A stretch of 64,000 nt of DNA from Xanthoparmelia taractica (Eukaryota > Ascomycota > Lecanoromycetes > Lecanorales > Parmeliaceae): the NCBI GenBank assembly GCA_033085395.1, contig JANQBS010000096.1, forward strand, positions 62,001 to 126,000, written 5' to 3'. Position numbers and translations under genes: made by a program. The notes below the pieces were generated by a model. It had not been told where the DNA came from. It ran no database searches and saw only the letters and a list, made by a program, of their open reading frames with translations. Each line of letters opens with the position of its first letter. Positions within the stretch are counted from its first letter, which is position 1. Below, one piece after another: positions 45,690 through 59,045 of the stretch.

Positions 45690-46960
45690 GCCAAACTAAG
45701 TGTATCGTACCGGGGAAACAATTAGGCCGATACAGCCACATTCCTCTAATTAGTAAGCGATTCCCATAGTAAATAGGGGACGCGACTTATCGCCTTCAAC
45801 TATCTTTCTCATATCTCGCCGTCGCCCTTAATTATCTTTTCATCGCCAAATTTTCATATATTTCGTCTCACTTATCTTATAAATTCTTCTTTTAGATTAA
45901 GATAACTTCTCAAGAGCGCGTAATACGTAATTTATCTTAAATTAAGAGGTTCGAGAACACTTAGAAGGAGCTTGATTAATACGACAGTAATCTCGAGGGC
46001 GTAGACCGCGATCGAACCCCGAAGGCCTTTCTATTCGAACGATAATAGGCTTTCTATGACCCCGAAGATTAAGAATAGTGATTTTAGTAATAAAGAATAG
46101 AGTTAGTCTACGTATTCTAACGCGTCTAGATCATCGTTATCTTTCTTAAAGTCTATTTCTATTTTTTATTATCTCGTTATTAAACATAAGATCTCTATAT
46201 CTTTAGATAGTTAAAGAGAATCTCGAATAGACATTAAGAGACGTAAGATAACCCCTTCGATATCCCCGAAGATCGCGTTAACAATTCTTAAGCTGTCAAA
46301 GAATATCTTAGACACTCGTAAGGCTTATTTTTTATTAAGCAGATCTATTATATGAATCACTAAGTAGTTTAACGTATACTGGTCTCTAGTTGAATAACGA
46401 ACTCTTCTATATTTATCTCTTTTATCGTTAATATTAGCTATCGTGCTTTTATCTCTAGCAATTTAATCTTATAAATAATGCATTTACGAAGATTAATTAA
46501 AAGAGATAAATCTATATGTTTAAAGAAGAAGACTTCGAAATCTATAAGAGTATCGGCTATATTACGTTAAATAACGGATTTTATTCGTTAATAAGATATC
46601 TAGGAGATTCTAAAGAAGCTCGCGAATAATAATTATAATATAGCTAAATTGGAGATATCTTAGAGATGAGAGAATCAGTAGATAGATTTATAAATGAAAC
46701 CCCTATTTAACGACGGCGAGGTCTCTCTAAACAGGCCGCCGGTTCCGCTATATCCCTTATACAAATTCCGCCCTAACTAGTAGACATGCAGGCGGCCTCT
46801 CATAGGCCAGCCCGAAGTTATTCCCCGCCTCATTAGAAGCGATAGCGAGATCCTCGACGACGACAGTGAGGTTTCAAGAATAACGCGCCTTATTTTAATG
46901 TAGCACCCATATAAATCTAGCGCGGCCGGCTTGTAATTACGCTAACAGTATTTTATTTAG
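45690..46960. repeat. AT-rich RIP-like tract, probably a dead transposable element
   Basis: About 1.3 kb with abundant TA, AT and stop codons and no open frame. GC-richer islands survive (for example around 46720-46850). It looks like a heavily mutated repeat copy. Neither terminal repeats nor a protein family is readable. Confidence 0.6.
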
Positions 46961-47612
46961 CATTGGCTGAGGTATAAAAGCACCCGGTTTTGGAAGGTGT
47001 CTTTTGGTGAGGAGGAGTAGACATTGGAGGGAGAGCATTCAGGTTTATGTGTGTTTATATATTTTCTGGCCCTTAGTGGCTCGTTCGCGGACCTATGAAA
47101 CGCAAAGTCTACGATAGGCAGCGAAAAGCGAGGCATCTTCGGTCCCGGTGTAGTGACTGATGATATACTTAAGTTTATCACAACATTCCCACCCACTTGC
47201 TGCATCTCAAACAGCATTTTCCCTAAACACGCCGCAAGCGCACAAAACAACAACCCAGAACACAAGTCCAGCAACCACCAGACGAGAAAAGCTCTTCGCC
47301 TCAGCGTCAATTCCCCTATTGAAAATCCCGTTGCGCTCTAATGGCTGAGAAATAACAGCCAATCTACTGAATCATAAGATGTGGCATGGGAGACGCGTTG
47401 GCAGTAGCTACACGGTTTTATTGGACGAACCTTGGGATATCTTTTGCCGCTTTGCTGCATATGGTGCACGCGCAGAGGGTTTCGGTTTGATTACAGCCTA
47501 GCTTAACTAATCGTGAGCCTTTTTGACTCAAACTGTCTCTTGCCATTCGCGGACTCGTTGTTACCTGGGACAGATTACATGGGAGTCTGTCATCTAAACT
47601 CCTCCGCCTACG
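46961..47612. promoter_or_regulatory. POP1 upstream region, no gene seen
   Basis: Composition returns to normal. The DNA upstream of the POP1 start is expected to hold its promoter. A minus-strand frame at 46957-47310 has no recognisable feature. Confidence 0.4.
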
Positions 47613-50521
47613 ATGGCTCCCTCTGGTCCATTGAAGCGCAAACAGCCTTCCAAATCCAGCATTCCTCCCTCCTCATCCAAGCGTGCAGCTAAACGCTTCA
47701 AAACTTCTTCAGCTAGGACGATCCTTGCCCAGGCTTCTGATAAAGCGTTGAGTAAAAATGGCGACCTTGAAGTCTCCGCCTTTGTCAAGGCGCGAGAATT
47801 CGAAATCAAAGCTATGGCTGCGAACATGGCGGCTTCGAAGGACAGCCTTTCTACCAGAGCATTCCAGCAGGTGCCTAGGGAGTTAAGGAGGAGGACAGCT
47901 AGCCACAATGTGAAGAAGGTCCCAAAGAGGCTCAGAGCGAGGGCCGCAAAAGAGGTGCGTCGAGCCCACAAGCAATATCTCCAACGGTCGCGAATCGCTG
48001 ACCTAGTACCGCAAGTGGAAAGATGAGGGAAGATAACACACCAACCGTAACGGCTCGTCGGAAGAAGCCCACACCTCATCAGAGAGTGAGACTTGAGAAG
48101 GCGAAAAAACTCAAAGAGCTGGGTGCTCTGACTCACAAGAAGCGTGCTTCGGCAAAGGCGCAACAGCCGGGGGAGACAGACCCGGAAAAGATGGTGGCTA
48201 TTGCTCCTCGAGTACCCAGGCTCAAGAAAGATACTTTGGCGAAACCTGCCAAACCTCCAGCCAAGTTCCGCAAACGCCAAGTCCACAAGCAATGGCTTCC
48301 TACGCATCTATACCATGCGAAGAGAGCGCATATGACCCCGCCGAAGGAGCCATTATGGCGATTTGCGATGCCTTTGACGCCGACCGATAAATGCTATAGG
48401 CCTACCCATCGTGCTACATCTCTGAGGGGCTCTGTTGCTTGGGATACGAGCTATGTGGGCACTATCGGTATTGAGGGGGTTGAAGCTAGTCTGCTGGGGC
48501 TGATGAAGGGTGTCGGAGTAGAGGAAAATATGCTGATTGGGAAGAAGGGGGCAAAGTGGAGAAGAGGTACTAGAGGGTGGGAAGGTTGGATCAAGGAGAG
48601 GGATGGGGAGAGGAGATGGATCGCGAAGGTGGAGATCATGTGGTGCTTTGATCCGCCGCCTGTAGAAGCTGAGGAGAAGGCCGGACAAGAGGAAACTCTC
48701 GAGGCACAGGCCGAATCGGGACCGCAGAAGGAAGGGGGCCCAATACTGGAAGTGATTGCTGAGAAGGAATCCGAACCAAAGAAATCGGTTGAACAGGCAA
48801 AGAAGAAATCAAAGAGAAGATTGCTCTTAAGGGTCCATCCATCAGCATTTCTCCAAGCCTGGAACGAAGTTTTGAAAACAGCTAAGATCCAACGGCCGCC
48901 GGTCAAACTGGAAGATCTAAGGTTCGAGATTGGCAGCATGGAAATCGTTGGACCTGGATCTACTGAAGCACTGATCAGTGCTCTCGATCCTCGGCGAGTC
49001 ACTGAGCCTGTTACGGAGAAAACTGCACAGGGTGGAATCGAGCGTGAGTGGGTGGACATTGGATCCGCGGAGGAGGCCTGGCCTCAGCTTGCAGCTGTCA
49101 CGAATCCGGCCTGTTTACCTGCTAATGCGATGCTGGGCTTCAACATCTCAGACCCGCGGCTACATTATCCACCACGTACTGTCCCGCAGCTCAGCCACGA
49201 GACGGCCAACGGAACATTGCTTGACCTGCTCTCATCATGGCCACCAGACCAGACACAAGCCACTCCGGACATATTCGACCGCACGAAGCGCCTCACGGCT
49301 TCTCGTCAGCTAGCCAGCCAAAAAGCCATCAACCGCCGCAAAGGAGAGGCGTTGCCAGGGGCATACCCAGAACCAACTCCCAAGGATCCAAAGATACCTG
49401 TTCTACTTCTAGCTTCTCGCCCACGCACCAACAATGGTCAAGGCACATGGACCTTGCTCCTCCCTTGGGACTGCGTCCTTCCAGTCTGGTATTCACTTAT
49501 GCACTATCCACTCTCTACTGGCGGAAATCCTCGCTTCGGCGGTCTGCAAGAGAAAATGCAGGTGTCTTTTGAGCAGGGTGTTCCCTGGTTCCCTGGTGAT
49601 TATCCTGGTACGAAGGCAGGGTATCACTGGGAACTTCTAGAACGAGAGAGGAAGAAGCAGGAATGGGAGCGGCGGCCGAAAGGCAAGAGGACGGAATGGG
49701 ACCGCGTGAATCTAGGAGAAGGGAGGAGGGGAGAAATTGGTCTGGGTTGGGCCTGCGACTGGGACCGTCTTTTTCAAGGCCCGCCACCACCAGAGAGCAT
49801 GAAAGACGCAAGTGAACCCTCTTCAGCGGAACAAGGGAAAGCTGCCAAAGACGCAGCCAAACCTGCCAAGCCTCCGCCAAAAGACCAACAACCAGAGCAA
49901 GCCCCCATTGAGACCCCAAAGCCACCCCTCAATATCCACCACCTCCTCGACCCTCTCTCAGCTACGCCCCCAATCCCGCACACGGCCCTCTCCCCAATCC
50001 ACATCACTCTCATCTCGACCGGCCACCCCACCCGCAACGCTCGCATCTACCGCCTCCCGACCCGCAACCCCGAGCTGCGCGCCAAATGGCTTGCTCTCGC
50101 CAACCTACCTAAACCCCCAAAGGGCGCTCGACACGCACGGCGACCACCACCTCCACTTCCTCCAAAGGACATGCCGCAGCACGCTCGTACCGCCCAAACT
50201 CTCGCATCGAGACTTCTCAGCAGCGGCAGCGTCGCATCCCCCGACACAACAGCCAGGGTGCCGAAAGCGGGTGAGAAGGCGTACCCGCCGGTGCCGGACG
50301 AGGTCGACCTCATCGGCTTCGTGACCACGGGCAACTACCACTTGGGCGACGGTAGGTGCGAGGCTATCGGAAATGTAGCCGTGGCGAGGGTGTTGCAGCT
50401 CGGCGCGGACGACGACGAGGTAATCAATAACAAGGCAACCGGCCGTGGGAGGAACATGTTGTGCATTGTCAGGGAAGCGGGGCAGGGTTTGGGGAGGTTG
50501 GCTAGGTGGAACTTTGTGTGA
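47613..50521 (+). CDS. POP1: RNase P/RNase MRP protein subunit POP1
   Basis: POP1 is the largest protein of the RNase P and RNase MRP ribonucleoproteins, which process tRNA 5' ends and pre-rRNA in the nucleus and nucleolus. Two exons fit (47613-47954 and 48023-50521), giving 946 aa, with a 68-nt intron. The N-terminal POP1 domain reads VPRELRRRTASHNVKKVPKR, then DNTPTVTARRKKP and QWLPTHLYHAKRAHM. The POPLD domain contains TWTLLLPWDCVLPVWYSLMH, NPRFGGLQEK and VPWFPGDYPGTKAG. The C-terminal part has VDLIGFVTTGNYHLGDGR. A charged Lys/Glu/Ala insertion (about residues 225-270) and a Pro/Lys insertion (about 665-705) are disordered. Confidence 0.94.
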
Positions 50522-51405
50522 AGATGAGACAGATGGCGGGGGTTGTGTTTGAGCAGTGCAATCACTGGCTGAGTTGTGTCTATGGAGATTTAGGGGTTTG
50601 CCAAACACATTGAGTTGCAAAAGTATATCATGTTCGACATCATCAGATCTATTGCAGAAGACACGTTCCCCAGGAATCCATGGAGTGCACAATAAGATCC
50701 ACGGCACACCCTTTACAAGACTTGACTTGACAACCCTTCCTTCATATCCAAATCCTTAGCCCAGACCAGACCAGACTAGACACAGCATCAAGAATACCAT
50801 TATTCCATTGTTCCATTGACTCATGAAAAATGATATGATAGTTCCCTCCCTGCACACCCATTCCTCCCACACCCATTCCTCCACAAATATCACATAATAA
50901 CTCCCCACACCCACAAATTCTCTCATAAACACCCCAGACCCATCCATCATCAAGCATGCAGTTACTTCTTCCACTCATTCATTGACTGACTAATGTAAAG
51001 AAAAAAAAAAGAGGGTTTGTAGCAAACTAAAGTCGACTTTCTTTTCTATCCTGTCTGTCTTGTCTGTTCTGTCTGTTTTATGCAACAACGTCCTCTTCCT
51101 CCTCCACCACCATCATCATCAATCAGACTAATTATCCAGGCCACACACAAACACACACACACACACACCATTGATACAAGAAAAGAAAAAAAAAAAAGAG
51201 TCAAAAAGACCACCGCATGTCTCATCCCCGTATCCACGTGCTTGTAATCATGCAGAATTAAAAAAGCCATTCGTCAACAACCCATCATCATCATTCCCAT
51301 GCCACAAATGCTGCTCCCCGTCCTACCTCCCCTGCTGCTGCGTTCCCACCAAACGTTGATCGATCGTGTATGTGCTTCTTCGTGCGGGCAGGCGGACAGA
51401 CCCAC
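50522..51405. other. convergent 3' intergenic region with CA repeat
   Basis: About 880 bp between the stops of POP1 and the Hsl1-like kinase. It contains an AC dinucleotide run at about 51141-51168 and A-rich runs (about 51000-51010 and 51181-51199). No gene is seen. Confidence 0.5.
51141..51168. repeat. CA dinucleotide microsatellite
   Basis: A nearly perfect AC run in the convergent intergenic region between POP1 and the Hsl1-like kinase. Confidence 0.85.
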
Positions 51406-54400
51406 CTACATGCCGGCGCCGATCCGCATCTGTTTGACCGTCTTCTTATCCTCCACGACGAGCCCTCTGGCCTTCAAGACTTGCCCCAGCGCTTCCATGA
51501 CCCGCTCAAAAGACGACTTGGCGCCTTTCTCTTGCGTGAAGCGTGCAATGGCAATGTTGGCGCGGCGGCCGCGGTGGAGGAGGGTGTGAAACTCGGCGGC
51601 GAGGGAGAGGGAGGGGATGCGGAGAGCTGTGACTAAGTTAGCATGGTCATGGCGTATGGTGAAATGTTGAGAGGGGATATGACGCATACAGTTTTTGACA
51701 TCCACCCTGGCCCAGATTCTCCCTGCCGTCTTATCAACCACGATATCACGCATACCATACTTTCGCCATTCTCGGAAGACGCCAGCGACTTCCTTGCGAG
51801 CGCGGACCTTTGAGACCTGGAAACACATCACGTTAATGGCAGGCTTGATACGCAAGAAACGAGCAAGCCAGTTTTGCGGTTGCGGGACAATAACTCTCGC
51901 GATTTGGGGTGGCGGCATCATGGCATCCTCTGCACTGTTCTTTCTGACATGCTTTTTGGGCTTGAGGGCGCCATTGTGGCTGGCGTTCTGTAATGCACCA
52001 CTCATATACGCATGTTGTGGATTGTAGTCAAAGGTGGAGTCTTCTGTGACCAGGCTGTCTGCATCGCCGAGGTCGTAGTCACCTCCACCTAATATGTCGG
52101 ACTCCTTGGGGTCGTGTTTACTGGAGAAGATCTTGAAGAACCGAGCTCTTCCTGATCCTTTCTTATGCTCATTGGTCCGAGACTCTTCGCTCGGGACGTC
52201 AGAAGAACGGTTTCTAGCTCTCTGCTCTGAATCGCGGAGATATGACTGCGGCTGCTGTTGGCCTTTGACTGGGAATTGAGCACCCCCGTCATTGCCTCGG
52301 CTCCGCTGGACGGGTTGATGGCGGCGGAACCATTTGCGCTTCTTGGGTTCGGAAAATTCTGTTCTTCGAGTTGCCGGATCGAAGTTCTCTTTATCCTCGT
52401 CTTCGTCTATTGGCTCAAGGCTGGGGTTTTCAAGAAGTGCTAGGCCGGCTGGACGGCGTTCTTCGACCTGCTGGCTGTACAAATCTTCGGTAGTGAATAA
52501 ACGTTCGGTTGGTATAATCGGTCGTGGTGAACCTGCGGACGGTGTAGATGATTCGCTTCTTTTCCGTATGGTAAGAGGCTTAACAGGCGATATTGGCTTA
52601 AGACCATCGGAAGAGTCTACAATCCTGATAGTTGACTGTGTGTGGATAGTATCTTGTCTCTTGGACGGTTCTGACGCAGATCGGAATCCTATGTTGTTCT
52701 TCTCCATGATCTGTTCAAAGGTGTCCTTACGTGGGATGCCAGAATTAGGATCAGGCGTCGATACTGCTCGTCGCTCCTCTTCATGCAGTCTGATAGTACT
52801 GGGCTGCATAAGTCGGTCCAAGTGCGCGATGACCTCGTCGAGATAGCCTGGAGACATGGTCGGTTCAGCGGCTCGCTTCTTCAGGAGATCTCTGGCCTTT
52901 GCAAGCTCTCGCTGAGTGTAAGACCCGAGATGCTCGGAATCCATTTGCCTCTCAGTCGCTGGTGGCAAGGGTAACGGACGTTGTTGATAGTCTACCTCGA
53001 TTTGCCTCGCTTTGCTATGACGAGTCACAGACACCGGGACCGGATCCTCGTGCATAGAGAAGGAAGTTGCTGGCGAGGAGTAAGTATTTTGAGAAAATCG
53101 ATTACCTGTGGCTTCAGTTCTTGGGGTCGGTATGCTGGAAGCGATGGGCGAACGATTAAAAGCATCATCGCACAGCTTTTCCATCTCGACGCTCACCTTC
53201 CGGGCGTCATCTTTCCAGTAGTGACTTGCTACCCTTGGTTTCTTTGCGGCATGTTCTTTGACTGGGCTCTTCCGTGAGCGAACGACTGTCAAGTCTTGTG
53301 ACCCATGAATTTCCTTTATGGATGCTGAGGGCGAAACAGGTATTTCTTTAATTTTGGCATGCGATTGAGACTGGTCTCTTAAAAATCTTTCTTGTAGCGT
53401 GAATGGGGAGGTATGATGCTCCTGGCTACGCAGGCGAGGATGACGACCACTGAAGGACCGTTTGCGATTATGTATGAAGCTGACATTGCGTTTGTAGCTC
53501 GTCGACTTACGCGCTATAACGACGGATGAATTACTCCTTGCGGAACGTCGGGATGACAACGTCATCCTGGAGTTGCCCTGTGAGATTTGCCGGTTGGTCA
53601 TCATTCTCTGAAGCTGCGAAGGACCTGCGCTATGCATAGTCATTGACGGAGGAGGTGAACTTGCAATACTGTATACATCTTCTGTACCTCGAGTTCGGGC
53701 AATCGCTGGATTCCGTGCAGAGGTTGTACTGCCCAAACGGGTCGATGGCTTTCTGGAAGCATCAGGGGATGTGACGCGAAGTAGTGTGATTCGTGCTTGG
53801 TCTGCTTGGGCTTTCCCAATTTGGGCACGAGAAGGCCGGTAAGGATCATAGCTCTCCTCGGTTTCCGCAACGCTAGCCTGTCGATGAACGCTTTGACTAT
53901 GGCTCTTCCTAGGTGGCGCCACATTTTGCCCTAGGATAGAATACTGAGATTGCCGCCGTTGACCACGAGAGCTCTGAAGAGAAGGCTTTGTCGAAGACCG
54001 CCTTACCGCTCGCTGTTGGGGTGGGTTGTGGTGATAGTCGCTGGTTGAGTACTCGATTGGAGGACCTTGGTAATTTTCGAGCTGCTCATCTCGAAATCTA
54101 AGAAGCTTGGTATAGAGGACCTTTTCATGATTTGGCCTATGAATACGTGATCAGCCATGAGTTGAATGTTAAAACAAAGGCCCGAAGAATCTTACACATC
54201 ACTCAAGAGCCTCTCCGCAAGCTCTTCCACACTGACACCATGCCACAGGTTGCCCAAATTTCCCAACAAGACATCGTCGATTTCCTCTCGGCTCTTGATC
54301 GGTGTTCCACAATCTTGTATTGTTAACGGTGGCGCAGGACCAGTAGAAGGTCTGCCATTATGATCCGTACTGTCAAGGTTCTCGTACTTCTTGAGGAGTG

Positions 54401-55621
54401 GGTGTTGCCACATGTGCTTGATCGGAATGCGCCGTCTCGGATCTGGTTGCAATATCCTAAGAATTAGGTCTGCTGCTTGTTGTGAGACTCCTTGGGGGAT
54501 TGTGTAATCCCCCGCTAATACTGCGTCGATAACGTCGCGCCAATCGCCAGTGCTGTCGAACGGTAGCGTCCCCGTCAGCATGGCGAAGAGGATAACACCG
54601 CAGGACCAGATATCTGCCTTGTCTCCACGATAGTTTTCCGCGCGGATGACTTCTGGAGATGCATAGTGTGGGCTTCCACAGGAGGTATTGAGCCACTTGT
54701 TGGCAGGCTGAAGTGCAGCCATACCAAAGTCAACGATCTTGATGTTGCGATTGCGGTCCATCAAGATGTTTTCTGGCTTAAGGTCTCGATGGCAAATGTT
54801 GAAGCGGTGGCAGTAGGAGAGGCCAGAGATCATTTGACGAAATATGCGCACAGCTTCAGGTTCCGGTAGACGGCCGTTTTTCGATATGTGGTCGAAGAGC
54901 TCGCCGCCTTCGACATACTCCAGAACCAGGTACCTTGAAATTCGAGTCAGTCGGTTCACCCAACCGTGATGCGACTATTTTGGACTCACAATTCACCCCT
55001 ATTCTCCCAAACATCATAAAGACTAATGACGTTCGGATGCTCAATCAGCTTCATGATTACCACTTCCCTCTCAATGCCGGACGGAATCGTGCCCTTGTCA
55101 TCATTTCGAAACATTGTGTCCATGACGGCCAAACTAGTGCTGCGTAGCATCTCCGCAGATTTCCTGCTGACGATCTTGATCGCAGCATACTTCCCTGTAA
55201 CGGCGTGTCTCGCTTTCCTTACTCTCCCCGAGGCTCCCTTCCCCACCGTCTTGCCCAACTGCCATGGCCCTATATGTGTTTTGCGTCGCGATTTACCAGA
55301 GGCGTTGGTCGAAGCATTGGAGATCTGGGAGTCGCGGTTGGAATTCCGAGCGTCTTCGCTGGAGATAGCCGAGATGCGTTTGTCCTCGGCTTTTGCCACA
55401 GGAGGAACGGGATCGTTGAGAACCTGAAGATTGCCACCGGGTGCAAGAGATCCGTGGTGGGGTATGCTGGCTGGAGAAGAGGTGTAGTGGTCTGAGCTGG
55501 GGACTGGCGTTGGGGGTTGGTTATTGACCCAACTAGTGGCATCGCCGAGCGGGTGGCGGCGTCTTTGGGCTTTCCCTTGAACATGATGTTGATCCATCTC
55601 TGTAATATGTCTCGCGAACAA
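51406..55621 (-). CDS. HSL1: Septin-associated Ser/Thr kinase of the Hsl1/Gin4/Kcc4 (NIM1/Cdr2) family
   Basis: Four exons fit: 55621-54990, 54933-54196, 54136-51690 and 51632-51406 (4044 nt, 1347 aa). After a disordered 110-residue leader, the kinase domain shows IGPWQLGKTVGKGASGRVRK, AAIKIVSRKSAE, ICHRDLKPENILMD, VDFGMAAL and CGSPHYASPEVI, and ends near HMWQHPLLKKYE. A long disordered region follows. The C-terminus (NWLARFLRIKPAINVMCFQV, then LAAEFHTLLHRGRRAN) fits the fungal KA1 membrane-binding domain. In yeast these kinases sit at the bud neck with septins and restrain Wee1, linking morphology to mitosis; in hyphae they act at septation sites. Most filamentous ascomycetes are thought to keep a single member, so the symbol denotes the group. 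Met at 55597 is an alternative start. Confidence 0.88.
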
Positions 55622-57265
55622 GGGTTCGAGAGGCGCTCCCTGGCGATGTGCCGCGTTGATCGATACCCCAGCTGACCCGGCGTTGTGGTTCGCCGGAGAT
55701 CGAGTCGAAGTATGAGCAGGTTATGATTGCAAAGGCTGCTATCGCCCACTGAATGCTAGCTGAAAGCCATACCGTTAGCCCGTAATGCTGGGGGTATAAG
55801 AAGCTATGATATGATTCCCTTGAATAGACAGAGCGGTATATAAGTTTTGAGCGGTGCCCCACCCCTTGACGACAGATAATGTACTCTTTGAAAAGCTGCT
55901 GAATGCGACAAGTCTTCCGCCTCCGTGGAAGACAGTATTTGGAGGGCGTGCGAGTGTCGCTCTTGCCCTTCTTAAAATCTCTCCCTGACTCGTCGGCCTT
56001 CTCAGCCTGCAAGCTCGCAACAAACACCCTCGACACCTTGACCACTCTGCAATAGATTTCTAGCAAATGATAGAGACAGTCGAGATTTGAAGCAAGCGGC
56101 TAAGCTGCAGCAAATGAGAGACGGGAATGCAGCCCAAAGTTGGCTGAAGATGGTCTATTTTGGAAGTGAGGAATGCACCAAAACATTGGAGAGAAACCTC
56201 AGCTAACAAGCGTCAATAGGGCTGAGTTCAACACTCGCAGGTGACGAGCAAAGCAAACAGAGAATCATGCTAGGGTATGATAGAAAGTCGTGTATGTAAA
56301 AAAGTCAAGAAATTTTCCTTGAAGTGCATGAAGATTTCTTCTGGACAACAGCCTACTCCTTCCCACAACTCCATGATATCGTTCTTTACTGTGAATCTCC
56401 TACCCTTATAAACGTCGGTCTCTCATGTGCAGGATGTTCAAGTCAATGTCTTCATCTCCTGCATTCGGATACTGTTTCCATAGAATTTGATCCTCTCCTC
56501 ATGTCTGGGCTTCAATGTATCCGCATTGCACAGCCTCGGAGCTTTCAAACAGACTGAGCTGGGGCAGTCCCCATTTATACGGTCCTGCAGGCTTGCGGTC
56601 ATCGTGCTTGTTACCACTTGATATCATCTACAGTTGCGGAGAATGTGATGGAAGGGAGCGCCATTTGGGTGCCGTGTAACCTAGTCGATCTAGGCCCAAG
56701 AAACCTTCTCTGGGACCACCAATGGAGACACAAATAGCATTCTCATTGAACTATACTACGAGCGCAGATTCACGAGGCAAAACAGATCGTGATAGAGGGT
56801 ATCAAAATTGGAATTTGACATGCTAACACTGACTGGGTGCCAGGAAGTGCTCGAACATTATTCAACCGACTCGTACATGAAGACGCTTTTTCACCACACC
56901 ACCAGCACCGATACACTGAAACAGCGACAACCACTCCGAGCCCGGCTCCCGTGAGCTGCTGCCCGCCAGAGAGACACAAAGATGGCCAGACCAACACCGG
57001 CACCAGATTTTCCCACCACCAGCCCCGGGATATCTAACGATTCCGCATCCGAAGCCACCGGCTCCATCAAACGTCCAACACCCTGCTACCCCCGTACGCC
57101 CACGAAGCGACACTCTTCTGTACATCAAGTCCCCAGGACAGCATGCGAAAGTAATATCAAATTACTATTATCTCGTGCATGTCGTCTTCCGTCCCCACCA
57201 TTACGCCGTGATACTCGTTGATACATCGCCTTAAGAAGAGAAACAAGCAGGACGATCCGCAAGTC
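55622..57265. promoter_or_regulatory. 1.6 kb intergenic region upstream of the Hsl1-like kinase gene
   Basis: It lies between the kinase start and the stop of the C2H2 gene. The kinase promoter should be here. Small reading frames (for example 56982-57221, plus) have no recognisable features. Confidence 0.45.
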
Positions 57266-59045
57266 CTATATGGAAGAATTATGGAGACCTGGTGATTCAT
57301 CGTTGTCACTGGACTCGTCTTTTGGTTGAGGATCGGGTGTGTCTTCCCGGTCCCTGCTGCCAGAAGATGTCGACTTGCCGCAGCCTTTGACGAGGATGTG
57401 TCTCTGCGGAAACTATGAGTTACGAGTTTGCTAGGCCTACGCGCGAGAAGCTTACCTTGAGAGCATCTTTTCTCGAAAAGCTCTTCTCACAGTACCCACA
57501 AGGGAAGGGTTTCACCGCAAGATGTATCCTCTTATGCCTTTTGAGATCATGGTTTCGGTTGAAACTCTGTGGACACTGATCGCACTTGAAGGGTCTTTCA
57601 TTATGCGGTGTTGGTTGCGGGTTCCCATACAATTGTTGCTGCAGATGTGCTGCGTGGCCACTGTTGTAGCCAGGCATCATCACCACAGGTAAGCCCTGGC
57701 TTTGCACGCTGACCAAACCCATTGGGTTGTTTGGGTTATGAATGTTCGACATGATCGGTCCGCTCATATGCGCTGGAGCACTCATGGGCGCTGGGAGAGA
57801 GTATGGAGCGTATGTGGAGCGGCCAACAAACGGATTGGACTGTGACGTGGGGGGAGAGAAGGTTGCTGATTGAGCGTTGGTAGGCGACACCCGAGACCCT
57901 TGTGGCGGTGCACTCATTGGGCTCTGCTGGACCGGCGGCGAATTCGAGTTGAAAGATGGAAATGTGCTTTGATGTGCTGATGACGGTTGAGACTGGCTGT
58001 AATAAGTAGGTGTGGAATTTGGTCTTTGCATATATGACTCCGTACTATTGACGGGTGACGCCTGGGTTGTGGCGGAAACCGGCGTCTGGGTTTGGTTCTG
58101 GGTCTGATTCATGTACGCCATTGCCTGTGCCTGTTGCTGTGCAGCAATCGCTGGGAGCGTCGTAGCCGTCGACATTGACATTGATGTAGGTAGAGGCGGG
58201 AGCTGACTCATGTCGTATTTCATGTCATATGGCGGAGGAGGTAAGCCGTCGGTTGCAGAAGGCGAGTTGGAGTTGCCACGCGCAAGAGATGCAGCGAATG
58301 TACTCGAAAGCGAAGGAGAAAACAACCCCCGAGCTTGATTCAATGGATTGGTCCATGGCTGTGGCGTATTCCCGCTCCCCATGCCCATAGGCGTCAAGCC
58401 CGATGGAAGTGGTGGCCAAGCAAAGCTATTATATGGCGGCATTCCTCCTTGGCTACTGTTATTGAGACCATTCAGGGCAGATGATATCGGACTCAGGTTG
58501 TCACCTGGGACTGTCGATGGCGGCGTCAAAAGGTTGCCTACACTGACCGATGCCTGTGACGACTGTGCATTATTGATGGCGGGTAAAGGGGTATATTTCT
58601 GTGCATACTGTTGCCCGAAAGGTGCCGGGAGCTCAAAGCTTGGCAAGTTGTTTGCGGCTGGTCTGCGAGCTGTCAAGCTGGAAGATGCTCCGGTTGGCTC
58701 CAGATTCGAAGCCATACCGGGCTGCTGTTGTATCGTGGCCGTCGCCAGGTTGTTGAAAACCGCTTCGCGGCTACTGTGAGCTGGGGGTTTGAAACCGTCC
58801 GTCCCGTCGCTTGGTGGGGTAGGAAGGGTGCCCAATTGTTGAGCCGTGGTGGCTGGAGTGGAGGAGGATGCACCAGGCCAGTACTGCTGACTGGCCTGCT
58901 GTTGCAAGAAATCCAGGGAGGGCAACGTAAGCTTTGAAGCCGGAGACGGCGCGGTAGGATTGAAGCTGCGGGAGGCTCGACCAACTTGTGGCAATTGAAA
59001 GTAGTCGCGCGCTGGCGGCAGCAGAAGGGTAGCCAGCGTAGATGC
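57266..59045 (-). CDS. C2H2 zinc-finger transcription regulator, 5' end incomplete
   Basis: Two exons are clear: 59045-57456 and 57403-57266, with a 51-nt intron inside the second finger; together they encode 575 aa. Most of the protein is Ser/Pro/Gln/Asn-rich and disordered, with LTPPSTVPG and PTPPSDG-type motifs. Near the C-terminus are two zinc fingers: FKCDQCPQSFNRNHDLKRHK (ordinary C2H2), then FPCGYCEKSFSRKDALK spliced to RHILVKGCGK (C2HC-like). A Ser/Asp-rich tail follows. No ATG precedes the coding frame: upstream of ARDYFQLPQVGRASR the frame reaches a TAG that is also a good splice acceptor at 59046-59047. The true start is therefore probably in a separate 5' exon that I could not find. 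The first internal Met is at about 58715. Confidence 0.82.

Noticed and set aside
47955..48026. Apparent frameshift splitting POP1 into two reading frames (stop at 48026)
   Set aside because: A 68-nt GT-AG intron (47955-48022) joins the frames exactly and restores the POP1 N-terminal motif before DNTPTVTARRKKP, so the gene is intact.
51141..51168. CA run as a possible Z-DNA regulatory element
   Set aside because: It lies between two convergent 3' ends, where no promoter is expected; treated as an ordinary microsatellite.
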